Below are positions 17,312 to 25,288 of a stretch of 64,000 nucleotides of DNA, one piece after another; the first letter of the stretch is position 1; the number at the start of each line of letters is the position of its first letter. The stretch is from Chryseobacterium defluvii. Lineage in GTDB: Bacteria > Bacteroidota > Bacteroidia > Flavobacteriales > Weeksellaceae. The DNA is taken from the NCBI RefSeq assembly GCF_003634775.1, contig NZ_RBXB01000003.1, positions 434,001-498,000 on the forward strand, in the 5' to 3' direction. A model generated the notes under the pieces. The model was not told where the DNA came from, ran no database searches, and saw nothing but the letters and a program-made list of their open reading frames with translations. Position numbers and translations under genes: made by a program.

Positions 17312-18337
17312 ATGATCAAAAACGACCTATATTTAAAAGCACTTCGCGGAGAAACCGTAGAAAGACCGCCAGTTTGGATGATGAGACAGGCAGGAAGATA
17401 TTTACCTGAATTCATTGCGCTTCGTGATAAATATGATTTTTTCACACGATGCCAGACTCCTGAACTTGCCGCCGAAATTACCGTACAGCCGATCCGCAGA
17501 TTTCCGTTGGATGCGGCCATTCTATTCTCCGATATTTTAGTGGTTCCCCAGGCAATGGGAATTGATTTTAAGATGAAGGAATCTGTGGGTCCTTGGCTGG
17601 ATAATCCGATCAGAACCATGGAACAGGTTCAGAATATTGTAACTCCAGATGTGAATGATGCGTTAGGATATGTTTTTGATGCCATTGAGCTGACTCTTCA
17701 AAAACTAGACAATGAAATTCCATTGATCGGTTTTGCCGGCTCTCCATGGACGATTCTATGTTATTGCGTGGAAGGAAAAGGAAGCAAAGCTTTTGATATT
17801 GCAAAATCATTCTGTTTCCAACAGCCGGAAGCCGCTCATTTATTACTTCAAAAAATTACGGATACTACGATCGCTTATTTAAAGAGAAAGGTAGAAAAAG
17901 GAGTTTCCGCAGTACAGGTTTTCGATTCCTGGGGTGGAATGCTTTCTCCTGAAGATTACCAAGAATTCTCATGGAAATATATCAACCAGATTGTTGAAGC
18001 TTTAAGTCCTCTTACTCATGTGGTGGTGTTTGGAAAAGGATGTTGGTTCGCTTTGGAAGAAATGACTATGTCTAAAGCTTCTGCTTTGGGAGTAGACTGG
18101 ACGATCAAACCAGAGTTTGCCAGAACTTTAACCAATCATACGATGACCCTGCAGGGGAATTTTGATCCTGCAAGATTGCATTCAACACCTGAAACTATCA
18201 AGAAAATGGTGAATGAAATGATCCACCGCTTTGGGAAAGACAGATATATTGCGAATCTGGGACATGGTATTCTACCTAATATTCCTTTGGAAAATGCCGA
18301 AGCTTTTATTCGTGCAGTAGTGGAATGGAAACCCTAA
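17312..18337 (+). CDS. hemE: Uroporphyrinogen decarboxylase
   Basis: Decarboxylates the four acetate side chains of uroporphyrinogen III to give coproporphyrinogen III. The signature [17 protein letters not shown] is at about residues 18-34; [15 protein letters not shown] and [12 protein letters not shown] are also present, and the C-terminal [11 protein letters not shown] is conserved. Length 341 is typical. It is the last gene of the hem group and a strong terminator follows. hemB and the later haem genes are not in the window. Confidence 0.96.
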   Translation: MIKNDLYLKALRGETVERPPVWMMRQAGRYLPEFIALRDKYDFFTRCQTPELAAEITVQPIRRFPLDAAILFSDILVVPQAMGIDFKMKESVGPWLDNPIRTMEQVQNIVTPDVNDALGYVFDAIELTLQKLDNEIPLIGFAGSPWTILCYCVEGKGSKAFDIAKSFCFQQPEAAHLLLQKITDTTIAYLKRKVEKGVSAVQVFDSWGGMLSPEDYQEFSWKYINQIVEALSPLTHVVVFGKGCWFALEEMTMSKASALGVDWTIKPEFARTLTNHTMTLQGNFDPARLHSTPETIKKMVNEMIHRFGKDRYIANLGHGILPNIPLENAEAFIRAVVEWKP

Positions 18338-18358
18338 AATTAAATTCTTTATAAATAC

Positions 18359-18390
18359 AAAAGCCCTTTCAGTGTTGAAAGGGCTTTTTA
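18359..18390. terminator. Bidirectional terminator between hemE and the nitroreductase gene
   Basis: Perfect 13-pair stem AAAAGCCCTTTCA / TGAAAGGGCTTTT with a 4-base loop and T tracts on both strands. It serves both convergent genes. Confidence 0.92.
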
Positions 18391-18396
18391 GCAATA

Positions 18397-19029
18397 TTAA
18401 TTGATCTCTGTAATGAAGTCTTCTTTAGGCTTTCTCACTTTGGTCAGGTTCACCAACCAGTCATTGCTTGCGTCTCTGTAACCAAGCGGTAAAAGAAGAA
18501 CACTTTTTAATCCTTTTTCTTTCAGGTTCAGAATTTCATCAACCGCCTCAGGTGAAAAACCTTCCATTGGCGTTGAATCTACTCCTTCAAAGGCTGCTGC
18601 TATAATTGCGGCACTGAAAGAAATATAAGCCTGTTTTGCGGCATGGATGAAGTTTTCCTCAGCCGATCTTTGAGGATAAGCTCCCAATAACTGCTGCCTG
18701 TAGTTTTCCCATCCTTCATTTTTAAACCCTCTTACATCATTGGTAAGATCAAACATTTTGTTGATTCTTTCTTCCGTATAGTTATCCCATGCCGCAAAAA
18801 CCAAAAGATGAGAACTGTCTGTAACCTGAGGCTGGTTCCATGCATGAGGTTTGATCTGTTCTTTGATATCCTGATTGGTAATTACAATAATCTCGAAAGG
18901 TTGTAATCCGCTTGAAGTAGGAGCTAATCTTGCTGCTTCTAATATTTTATCCACTTTTTCCTGTGGCACTTTCTGACCGTTCATTGCTTTGGTCGCAAAT
19001 CTCCAGTTCAGCTTTTCTAATAATTCCAT
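18397..19029 (-). CDS. Nitroreductase-family NAD(P)H-dependent FMN oxidoreductase
   Basis: Predicted soluble flavoenzyme that transfers electrons from NAD(P)H to nitro compounds or quinones. The NfsB-like pattern is visible: LNWRFATKAMNGQKVP, ILEAARLAPTSSGLQPFEIIVI (FMN binding), and near the C-terminus KSVLLLPLGYRD. Length 210 fits. A minus-strand -7 box TAATTTTG lies at 19050-19057. The physiological substrate cannot be told from sequence. Confidence 0.9.
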   Translation of the reverse strand: MELLEKLNWRFATKAMNGQKVPQEKVDKILEAARLAPTSSGLQPFEIIVITNQDIKEQIKPHAWNQPQVTDSSHLLVFAAWDNYTEERINKMFDLTNDVRGFKNEGWENYRQQLLGAYPQRSAEENFIHAAKQAYISFSAAIIAAAFEGVDSTPMEGFSPEAVDEILNLKEKGLKSVLLLPLGYRDASNDWLVNLTKVRKPKEDFITEIN

Positions 19030-19049
19030 AAAATTAAATTTTGACTAAA

Positions 19050-19057
19050 CAAAATTA
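19050..19057 (-). promoter_or_regulatory. -7 box TAATTTTG of the nitroreductase gene
   Basis: TAnnTTTG match, 21 bases before the ATG. Confidence 0.5.
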
Positions 19058-19173
19058 CCTCTAATCAGCCTATCTACCGAGCTGGAAATTACTATTTGAA
19101 ATATTGTCAAAATCTATTATTTAAATTTATTATAAATAAAAATATTATCTTTTTTAAAGCACCTATAAAAGAC

Positions 19174-19201
19174 AAGCATCCCTGAAATTTCAAGGATGCT
19201 T
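19174..19201 (-). terminator. Hairpin after sufS
   Basis: AAGCATCC / GGATGCTT stem enclosing a TGAAATTTCA core. It lies 24 bases past the sufS stop and is followed on the minus strand by a T-rich stretch. Confidence 0.65.
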
Positions 19202-19224
19202 TATCAATTGTATATGTAATTTTT

Positions 19225-20445
19225 TTAGCTTAACATTCGTTGTGCTTTTTTGACCCCCTCCACAAGCAGATCAATTTCCTGGAAGGTATTATATACTGCA
19301 AAACTTGCTCTTACGGTTCCTGCAATATTGAAGAAATCCATAATAGGTTGTGTACAGTGATGTCCGGTTCTTACGGCAATTCCCATTTTATCAAGGATCA
19401 TTCCTACATCCGAAGCAATACCTATTCCTTCAAGATTAAAGGAAACTACCCCTGTTCTTTTGGCCTTTTCTCCATATACTTTTAACCCTTCTATTTCCAA
19501 CAGCTGTTTTTGAGCATATTCTAAAAGAACGTTTTCATGTCTCTGGATATTTTCATGGCCTGTTTTTTCTATAAAGTCTACTGCTGCTCCCAAAGCAATA
19601 TTTCCACCCACATTTGGTGTTCCGGCCTCATATTTGAATGGTAAAGCGGCATAAGTAGTCCCTTCAAAAGAACATGTGGCAATCATCTCTCCTCCTCCAT
19701 GAAAAGGTGGCAAAGACTCCAAAATCTCCTGTTTTCCATATAAAATACCCGTTCCCATCGGGGCATACATTTTATGTCCGGAAAACACAAAGAAATCACA
19801 ATCCAGCTTCTGTACATCAATTTGAAAATGCGGTGCAGATTGTGCGCCATCAATAACAATATATGCATCTGAATTCTTTCTTGTTTTGGCAATGATTTCT
19901 TCAACAGGATTTACAATTCCTAATGCATTGGAAACCTGATTTACAGAAACCACTTTTGTTTTTTCGCTTAAATACTGATCCAGATAATCCAACTGAAGAA
20001 TTCCGTTCTCATCAATAGGGATCACTTTAAGTTTTGCCCCTGTTCTTTCACAGAGTAATTGCCACGGAACAATATTAGAGTGATGCTCTAAATAGGAGAT
20101 GATAATTTCATCGTCTTTTTTAAGCTTTTGCGTTAAAATATAAGAGATAAGGTTTAATCCCTCTGTTGCTCCTTTGGTAAAGATCACTTCAAAATCATGT
20201 TCAGCATTAATGAATTTCTGGATCTTTCTTCTCGAAAGTTCCATTTCTTCTGTTGCCAGCTGGCTTAGAGTATGAATACCTCTATGTACATTGGCATTAA
20301 GCTCCGTATAATATTTCTTCCATACTTCTAAAACCGAATCCGGTTTTTGAGATGTTGCCGCATTATCCAAGTAAACCAAAGGTTTACCGTTCACCTGCCT
20401 GTTTAATATAGAAAACTGACTTCTGATTTCCTGAATGTCAAACAT
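19225..20445 (-). CDS. sufS: Cysteine desulfurase SufS
   Basis: PLP enzyme that strips sulfur from cysteine and supplies it for Fe-S cluster assembly. Begins with the SufS-type NGKPLVYLDNAATSQKP. The PLP lysine is in FSGHKMYAPMG and the persulfide cysteine in VRTGHHCTQP. The 406-residue length is typical of group II desulfurases. It is encoded about 34 kb from the sufAB-CD cluster and has its own promoter, with a downstream palindrome. Confidence 0.95.
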   Translation of the reverse strand: MFDIQEIRSQFSILNRQVNGKPLVYLDNAATSQKPDSVLEVWKKYYTELNANVHRGIHTLSQLATEEMELSRRKIQKFINAEHDFEVIFTKGATEGLNLISYILTQKLKKDDEIIISYLEHHSNIVPWQLLCERTGAKLKVIPIDENGILQLDYLDQYLSEKTKVVSVNQVSNALGIVNPVEEIIAKTRKNSDAYIVIDGAQSAPHFQIDVQKLDCDFFVFSGHKMYAPMGTGILYGKQEILESLPPFHGGGEMIATCSFEGTTYAALPFKYEAGTPNVGGNIALGAAVDFIEKTGHENIQRHENVLLEYAQKQLLEIEGLKVYGEKAKRTGVVSFNLEGIGIASDVGMILDKMGIAVRTGHHCTQPIMDFFNIAGTVRASFAVYNTFQEIDLLVEGVKKAQRMLS

Positions 20446-20470
20446 GTATTACAATTTTATCATTAATGAC

Positions 20471-20497
20471 GTTCTTATTTAGAACACTTCAAATTTA
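20471..20497 (-). promoter_or_regulatory. sufS promoter with an overlapping palindrome
   Basis: The minus-strand -7 box TAAATTTG (20490-20497) is followed 4 bases later by the inverted repeat GTTCT-AAATA-AGAAC (20471-20485), which overlaps the expected transcription start. The stretch TTCTAAATAA also occurs just downstream of the suf operon -7 box near 53985. It may be a shared operator for an iron or Fe-S regulator. Confidence 0.55.
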
Positions 20498-20555
20498 CGG
20501 CTTTTTTCTGAAAGGGGCATTGATGAATATGATGATAGATGTAATCTAAAAATAA

Positions 20556-20580
20556 AAACCTGCCAAAACTGACAGGTTTT
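20556..20580 (-). terminator. Terminator after rplY
   Basis: On the minus strand AAACCTGTCA pairs with TGGCAGGTTT (one G-U pair) around a short loop, followed by TTTATTTTT. Confidence 0.8.
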
Positions 20581-20605
20581 ATATAGTTGTTTAAATAAGC
20601 AATTC

Positions 20606-21253
20606 TTATTCTGCTGCTGCTGTTTCTTCAGCTGCCGGAGCTGCTCCTTCTTCAGTTGCAACTTCTTCTTCATCTTCATCATCCATTGCCGCAGCAGCAC
20701 CTTTCATTGCATTTCTAGACATCTTCACAGCTACTACAACTGCGTTGTCAGGGTGCATGAATGTATATGATTCAGTTTTAATGCTACCGATGTAAAGTTT
20801 GTTACCAATTCTTAATGGAGTAACATCCACAACGATTTCATCAGGTAAATTAGCAGGAATAGCCTTTACTTTCAATTTTCTGAAAGATTGACGTAAAACA
20901 CCACCAGCAACAACACCTTTTGAACGTCCGGTAATTCTTACAGGAACTTCCATAATAACTGGCTTATCGTCAGATAATTGATAGAAGTCAACGTGAAGAA
21001 TTTTGTCTGTAATCGGGTGAAACTGAATGTCCTGAAGAACAGCCGGAATTGTTTGACCATCAACTTCAATAGATACCGTGTGTGCTTCAGGAGTGTAAAC
21101 TAAACCTTTGAAAGCTTTCTCTTCAGCAGAGAAATTTAAAGGCTCGCCACCTCCATAAACAACACAAGGAACTAATTCAGCATCACGTAAAGCTTTTGTA
21201 GACTTTTTGCCCACGCTTTCTCTTTTTGTACCTTGAATTGTAATAGATTTCAT
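20606..21253 (-). CDS. rplY: 50S ribosomal protein L25/general stress protein Ctc
   Basis: Binds 5S rRNA in the large subunit. The 215 residues place it in the long TL5/CTC branch: an L25 beta-barrel N-terminal domain ([20 protein letters not shown], then [11 protein letters not shown]) and the C-terminal TL5 domain (about 95-185). A Glu/Ala-rich acidic tail ends the protein. It lies downstream of prs on the same strand with a 55-base gap. The prs-ctc order is widespread in bacteria and suggests cotranscription. Confidence 0.95.
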   Translation of the reverse strand: MKSITIQGTKRESVGKKSTKALRDAELVPCVVYGGGEPLNFSAEEKAFKGLVYTPEAHTVSIEVDGQTIPAVLQDIQFHPITDKILHVDFYQLSDDKPVIMEVPVRITGRSKGVVAGGVLRQSFRKLKVKAIPANLPDEIVVDVTPLRIGNKLYIGSIKTESYTFMHPDNAVVVAVKMSRNAMKGAAAAMDDEDEEEVATEEGAAPAAEETAAAE

Positions 21254-21308
21254 TATAAAAAATTTAAAAAAATTGTTTCAAAATATTTTGCAAACAACTG
21301 GCAGTCAA

Positions 21309-22247
21309 TTAAATAATAAACTTACTGCTAATTGATCTATGCTCATGAACCATCTTCATCACGTCTGCAAATAACGGGGCGCAAGATAGCACTTTTATTT
21401 TAGATGACAAATGATTTTTTAAAGGAATTGAGTCAGTAACAATAACTTCCAGCAATTTTGAGTTCTCAATATTCTCATAAGCCTTTCCTGAAAGCACTCC
21501 GTGAGTAGCCATTGCTCTTACTGTTTTAGCTCCTTTTTCCATTAAGATATCCGCCGCCTTACAAAGGGTTCCTGCAGTATCAATCATATCATCAATAAGG
21601 ATAACATTTTTTCCTTCCACATCTCCGATAAGGAACATTTCTTCAACGACATTGGCTTTTTTTCTTTCCTTATAAGCAATTACTACTTCTGCACCTAAAT
21701 GCCCGGCATAATTTTTTGCTCTTTTAGCACCTCCCATATCCGGAGAGGCAATCGTAAGGTCCTCTAAATTCAGATCTCTGATATAATCTACGAAAATTGT
21801 AGAAGCATATAAGTGGTCGACCGGAATTTCAAAGAATCCCTGGATTTGATCAGCGTGTAAATCCATTGTCATAATCCTTGTAGCCCCTGCAGCCGTTAAA
21901 AGATTGGCAACTAATTTTGCACCTATCGGAGCTCTTGGCTTGTCTTTTCTGTCTTGCCTAGCAAGTCCGAAGTATGGAATCACTACCGTGATACTTTTTG
22001 CAGATGCTCTTTTTGCGGCATCAATCATAAGAAGAAGCTCCAAAAGATTATCTGCAGGAGGGAATGTAGATCCGATCAGGAAAACCCTTCCTCCTCTTAC
22101 CGATTCGTCTAAAACCGGTTCAAACTCTCCGTCACTGAACTCCTGAAAGTTGATTTTTCCTAATTCCTGCCCATAATATTGGGCAATTTTCTCTGCCAAG
22201 TCCCTGCTTGTCCTTGTACAAAATAGATAACTTAACTGTTCGGCCAT
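21309..22247 (-). CDS. prs: Ribose-phosphate pyrophosphokinase
   Basis: Makes PRPP from ribose-5-phosphate and ATP, feeding purine, pyrimidine, His and Trp synthesis. Class I features: FSDGEFEPVLDESVRGGRVF, YFGLARQDRKDKPRAPI, the metal-binding MDLHADQIQGFF, and the PRPP loop VILIDDMIDTAGT. Length 312 is standard. apt, a PRPP consumer, is at 46 kb. Confidence 0.97.
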   Translation of the reverse strand: MAEQLSYLFCTRTSRDLAEKIAQYYGQELGKINFQEFSDGEFEPVLDESVRGGRVFLIGSTFPPADNLLELLLMIDAAKRASAKSITVVIPYFGLARQDRKDKPRAPIGAKLVANLLTAAGATRIMTMDLHADQIQGFFEIPVDHLYASTIFVDYIRDLNLEDLTIASPDMGGAKRAKNYAGHLGAEVVIAYKERKKANVVEEMFLIGDVEGKNVILIDDMIDTAGTLCKAADILMEKGAKTVRAMATHGVLSGKAYENIENSKLLEVIVTDSIPLKNHLSSKIKVLSCAPLFADVMKMVHEHRSISSKFII

Positions 22248-22267
22248 TTTTACTTTTTAAAGATTTG

Positions 22268-22275
22268 CAAATTTA
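22268..22275 (-). promoter_or_regulatory. -7 box TAAATTTG of prs-rplY
   Basis: Full TAnnTTTGC match on the minus strand, 20 bases before the prs ATG and immediately downstream of the preceding terminator. Confidence 0.65.
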
Positions 22276-22278
22276 AAA

Positions 22279-22310
22279 AAAAACCACAAGATTTACTCCT
22301 GTGGTTTTTA
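22279..22310 (-). terminator. Terminator after the SGNH lipoprotein gene
   Basis: AAAACCACA / TGTGGTTTT stem with T tracts on the minus strand, 22 bases past the stop. It insulates prs from the upstream transcription unit. Confidence 0.85.
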
Positions 22311-22331
22311 TGTTTTTTGTTAGCTTATTCA

Positions 22332-23768
22332 TTATGGGAATTTTACCCCTGAATATTTATTAGGATCAACTTGTGGTAAAGTTGATTTATATTTCATATT
22401 GATCGTTTTGATAAATTCGTTAGCAACAATAGCATACCCTCTACCAGTAAGGTGAACACCATCTAAAGAAAAGGCTCCTCCTGTGACAAATGTTGCAGTA
22501 TACTTTACACCGTCCCATAGAATTCCTGATTTAGAATTGAGTTCCGTCATCTTGGCATTCATATCTACAAATGCTAATCCTTTAGATTCCGCTACTGCTT
22601 TAATTGTGGTATTGTATGCAGTAGTTGCGGTCAATACTTTTGCCGCTTCAGCTTCCGTTAATACAAGCTTATCTTCCAGAGGGTTTGACGTTCCTCCTCC
22701 AGCCTGAGGATTAAGAACCTTACTTGCCGGTAATAAAATCAAATCTTTGGATGTTGTTTGTCTGTATTTCGGTAACCCCGGAACAGCCGTTAAATCCTTA
22801 TCAACAATAACTGCACCGTTGGCAACAGCCCCGGCAGTAAATTTAATCAACCTTCTTTGATATTCAGCATCATTAATTGCTCCTAAAGCTTTGGCCTGGG
22901 CCAACCCTGCATTATATTGTGCGTACCCTCCATTTAGCTGGGTAACCTGTGCATCCGTTAAGTTTGTAAGAGGCATTGCCGGTACTCTGGTGAAAAAAGG
23001 CACATTTGTTACAGTAGGAATATTTGCTATAATTCCTTTTCTTGTTGTACCACTTGGGAATAATGCACTAACCAGTGCTGTATAGGTACTATTAAATCCT
23101 ACTCCTACCGCACCATCAACCGGGGTAATTGGATTAGATCCATCACCTCCCGTAGTGGCATATCCTAATACATCATTATTTCCAATCCATAAAGATATAA
23201 AAGTCGGATTCTGAGCCAATGCATCAGCAACTACAGATGAAGTGGTTGAAGTTGCAAATCTGGTATAATATGGGTTCGCTAACCCTAATGGAAGGTTTGC
23301 AGGATTCCCATATCCTGGAGCCAATAAATGTGCTACTTTAGCACCCGGAACACCTAAGTTCTGATATGGACCTCCAGCTTTCACATTATCTAAAGCTGCA
23401 CCAGGAGCACTTTCAACAGGCGCGAGGCTTCCATTTACCAACTGAAGAGTAAGCTTTCCCGGGAAACCTGGCAAATTGGTAAATCCACCAGTATTATTTG
23501 GCATCAACGGTTGTTTAAACTCTCCTCCTCCTGCAAGTTTCATCTGCATTGAAATCATGGAAGGGTACGATTCATTCTGACCGTCAACATAAAGAGCTCC
23601 GTCCCTGTAACCTGAAGTTAAGGAATTCCCTAAAGCAACATATTTGGAGAAGTCTGCCTCTCCAGCCGTCACCTGTACATCTTTTACATCTGTATCGAAA
23701 TCATCTTCGCAGCTCGTTGTAAAAAGAAGAGCAGAAATAGCGAATGTAGAAATTATAATTTTTTTCAT
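22332..23768 (-). CDS. SGNH/GDSL-type lipoprotein, probable esterase
   Basis: Lipoprotein signal with lipobox TTSC (about Cys20), followed by an acidic EDDFDTD stretch as expected for surface or outer-membrane sorting. SGNH blocks are visible: block I VALGNSLTSGY (Ser nucleophile), block III WIGNNDVLGYA (Asn) and block V DGVHLTGRGYA (Asp/His). The long central insert makes it 478 residues, larger than simple GDSL esterases. It lies 10 bases downstream of a FadL-type porin, so the pair may release and import a lipidic substrate. That link is inferred from context. Confidence 0.88.
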   Translation of the reverse strand: MKKIIISTFAISALLFTTSCEDDFDTDVKDVQVTAGEADFSKYVALGNSLTSGYRDGALYVDGQNESYPSMISMQMKLAGGGEFKQPLMPNNTGGFTNLPGFPGKLTLQLVNGSLAPVESAPGAALDNVKAGGPYQNLGVPGAKVAHLLAPGYGNPANLPLGLANPYYTRFATSTTSSVVADALAQNPTFISLWIGNNDVLGYATTGGDGSNPITPVDGAVGVGFNSTYTALVSALFPSGTTRKGIIANIPTVTNVPFFTRVPAMPLTNLTDAQVTQLNGGYAQYNAGLAQAKALGAINDAEYQRRLIKFTAGAVANGAVIVDKDLTAVPGLPKYRQTTSKDLILLPASKVLNPQAGGGTSNPLEDKLVLTEAEAAKVLTATTAYNTTIKAVAESKGLAFVDMNAKMTELNSKSGILWDGVKYTATFVTGGAFSLDGVHLTGRGYAIVANEFIKTINMKYKSTLPQVDPNKYSGVKFP

Positions 23769-23778
23769 AGTCTTTCAA

Positions 23779-25011
23779 TTAAAAAGGGTTATAAGATAAG
23801 CCTAAACCTAAATAGAATGCCGTAGCTTTAGCCTGTCCGTAAAACCCGAGATTAGCATTTTTCACATCTCTTGCCTGAGGCATCGCATATCCTCCCGATA
23901 TATCCACACCGAATTGTTTCAGCTTAAATCCTACCCCTCCTGTAACGACATAGGTGTTAAAGGATGGTGTTTCAGGGATAAAGTTTTCATCGGTATAAGG
24001 AGATTCATCATAATAAGCTCCAAGACGTCCAAAGATCATATCATTGAATGCATACTGGGTTCCCAGTCTGAACGTTTTAGCATTTCTAAAGTTTTTAGGA
24101 GAGACAGATATTGTCGGGTCTGCCTGATTTCCAACAGGAGCATTAGCAAAATCTAATGTCAGCTTACTGTATCTTTCCCACCCGTGATAGTTAAAGTCTG
24201 CAGACACTAACCACTTCGGAGTAATTTTATAGGTTAAACCAATGGTATATTCTTCTACTAAAGGTAAAGTTGCTTTGAAGCTATCTGTTCCTGATGCATC
24301 TAGTCCTAATAGCGGATAAATAGAAGCTGAAGGGAATTTAAATGTTGCTTTTCCATCCTTAGCTTTCATGTCAACCGGCGAGCGGTAAGCAATACTCACA
24401 TCCAATTTAGGATCTGGTCTGAAATAGAAACCGAATCCATACCCGTGTCCGCTTGCTTTGCTGTCAAGATTAAGCTCTCCTCCAAATTGAGTAATTGCCT
24501 TATCCCAGTTTACATTACCTTTTGCGTAGATATAACTTGCACCGAAAGCCAGCCAGTCATTAAACCTATAGGAAACCATTGGCTGGAAATAAAAACTTTT
24601 AAGTTCCAGTTTCTGAACCATTTCTTTTCCTTCCCAATCGCTAGGCCACTCAATGGTACTTCCGAACGGGGTAGTAAAGCTAAAACCAACAGACAGTTTT
24701 TCTATAGGTCTGTAAGCTATTGCAGCATAAAGAGGTGTTCCGGTAGGATTATCAGTTTCCGTACTCTGCAGAGTATTCAGATTTTGAAATGTAATTTTAT
24801 TACTTGCACCAAATCCTCCGGCAACAATACTTAACTTAGAGGGAATAAATGACATTCCAGCAGGATTGAAGAATGCCACACTCGCATCTTCAGCATGTGC
24901 ACTGGTATGAGCCATCGCCAACTGTTTTACCCCCTGCAAAGAAACCCTGAAGCCTCCCGCATAAGATAAAACACCCGCCAATAATGCAGTTGATACTAAT
25001 ATTTTTTTCAT
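23779..25011 (-). CDS. OmpP1/FadL/TodX-family outer-membrane transporter
   Basis: Predicted beta-barrel for hydrophobic substrates. A signal peptide (about 1-18, ending YAGG) is followed by FRVSLQGVKQLAMAHTSAHAEDASVAFFNPAGMSFI, the FadL N-terminal hatch signature with its NPAG motif. Many alternating strands end in an aromatic-rich C-terminus (FYLGLGLSYNPF). Length 410 is normal. It is cotranscribed with the SGNH lipoprotein gene downstream and divergent from ricT. The substrate is unknown; fatty acids or hydrocarbons are the family norm. Confidence 0.93.
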   Translation of the reverse strand: MKKILVSTALLAGVLSYAGGFRVSLQGVKQLAMAHTSAHAEDASVAFFNPAGMSFIPSKLSIVAGGFGASNKITFQNLNTLQSTETDNPTGTPLYAAIAYRPIEKLSVGFSFTTPFGSTIEWPSDWEGKEMVQKLELKSFYFQPMVSYRFNDWLAFGASYIYAKGNVNWDKAITQFGGELNLDSKASGHGYGFGFYFRPDPKLDVSIAYRSPVDMKAKDGKATFKFPSASIYPLLGLDASGTDSFKATLPLVEEYTIGLTYKITPKWLVSADFNYHGWERYSKLTLDFANAPVGNQADPTISVSPKNFRNAKTFRLGTQYAFNDMIFGRLGAYYDESPYTDENFIPETPSFNTYVVTGGVGFKLKQFGVDISGGYAMPQARDVKNANLGFYGQAKATAFYLGLGLSYNPF

Positions 25012-25030
25012 AGACTATTATTATATAATC

Positions 25031-25038
25031 CAAATATA
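25031..25038 (-). promoter_or_regulatory. -7 box TATATTTG of the FadL-type gene
   Basis: TAnnTTTG match on the minus strand, 20 bases before the ATG. Confidence 0.5.
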
Positions 25039-25190
25039 AAATTATTTTAGATACTCCTGTTAATATTTCTTAATAAATTAAACAATAACACAAAAGAAAA
25101 TTATGTTTAAAATAACACTTTAACAAGAATGATATTTAATTGAATATATATTAGGCAATTAATAACATTACACCTCCATTGATGGTCTTT

Positions 25191-25206
25191 TGTTTAATGT
25201 TAAACA
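25191..25206. promoter_or_regulatory. Perfect palindrome between divergent promoters
   Basis: TGTTTAA-TG-TTAAACA is a 7+2+7 inverted repeat in the AT-rich gap between the FadL-type and ricT genes. It has no T tract or GC core, so it looks more like a protein-binding site than a terminator. Confidence 0.45.
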
Positions 25207-25259
25207 ATAATGGTCATGAATATTTGAAACTTTTAGAATTACATAAAGATAAAAATATA

Positions 25260-25267
25260 TAAATTTG
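25260..25267 (+). promoter_or_regulatory. -7 box TAAATTTG of ricT-gldH-ponA
   Basis: Full TAnnTTTGC match, 21 bases before the ricT ATG. Confidence 0.6.
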
Positions 25268-25288
25268 CAAGATTAAATATAATATAAT

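Noticed and set aside
20479..20700. 73-codon minus-strand open frame at the end of rplY
   Set aside because: It is a shifted frame of the Glu/Ala-rich rplY tail and terminator; Leu/Gln/Lys low complexity with no family pattern.
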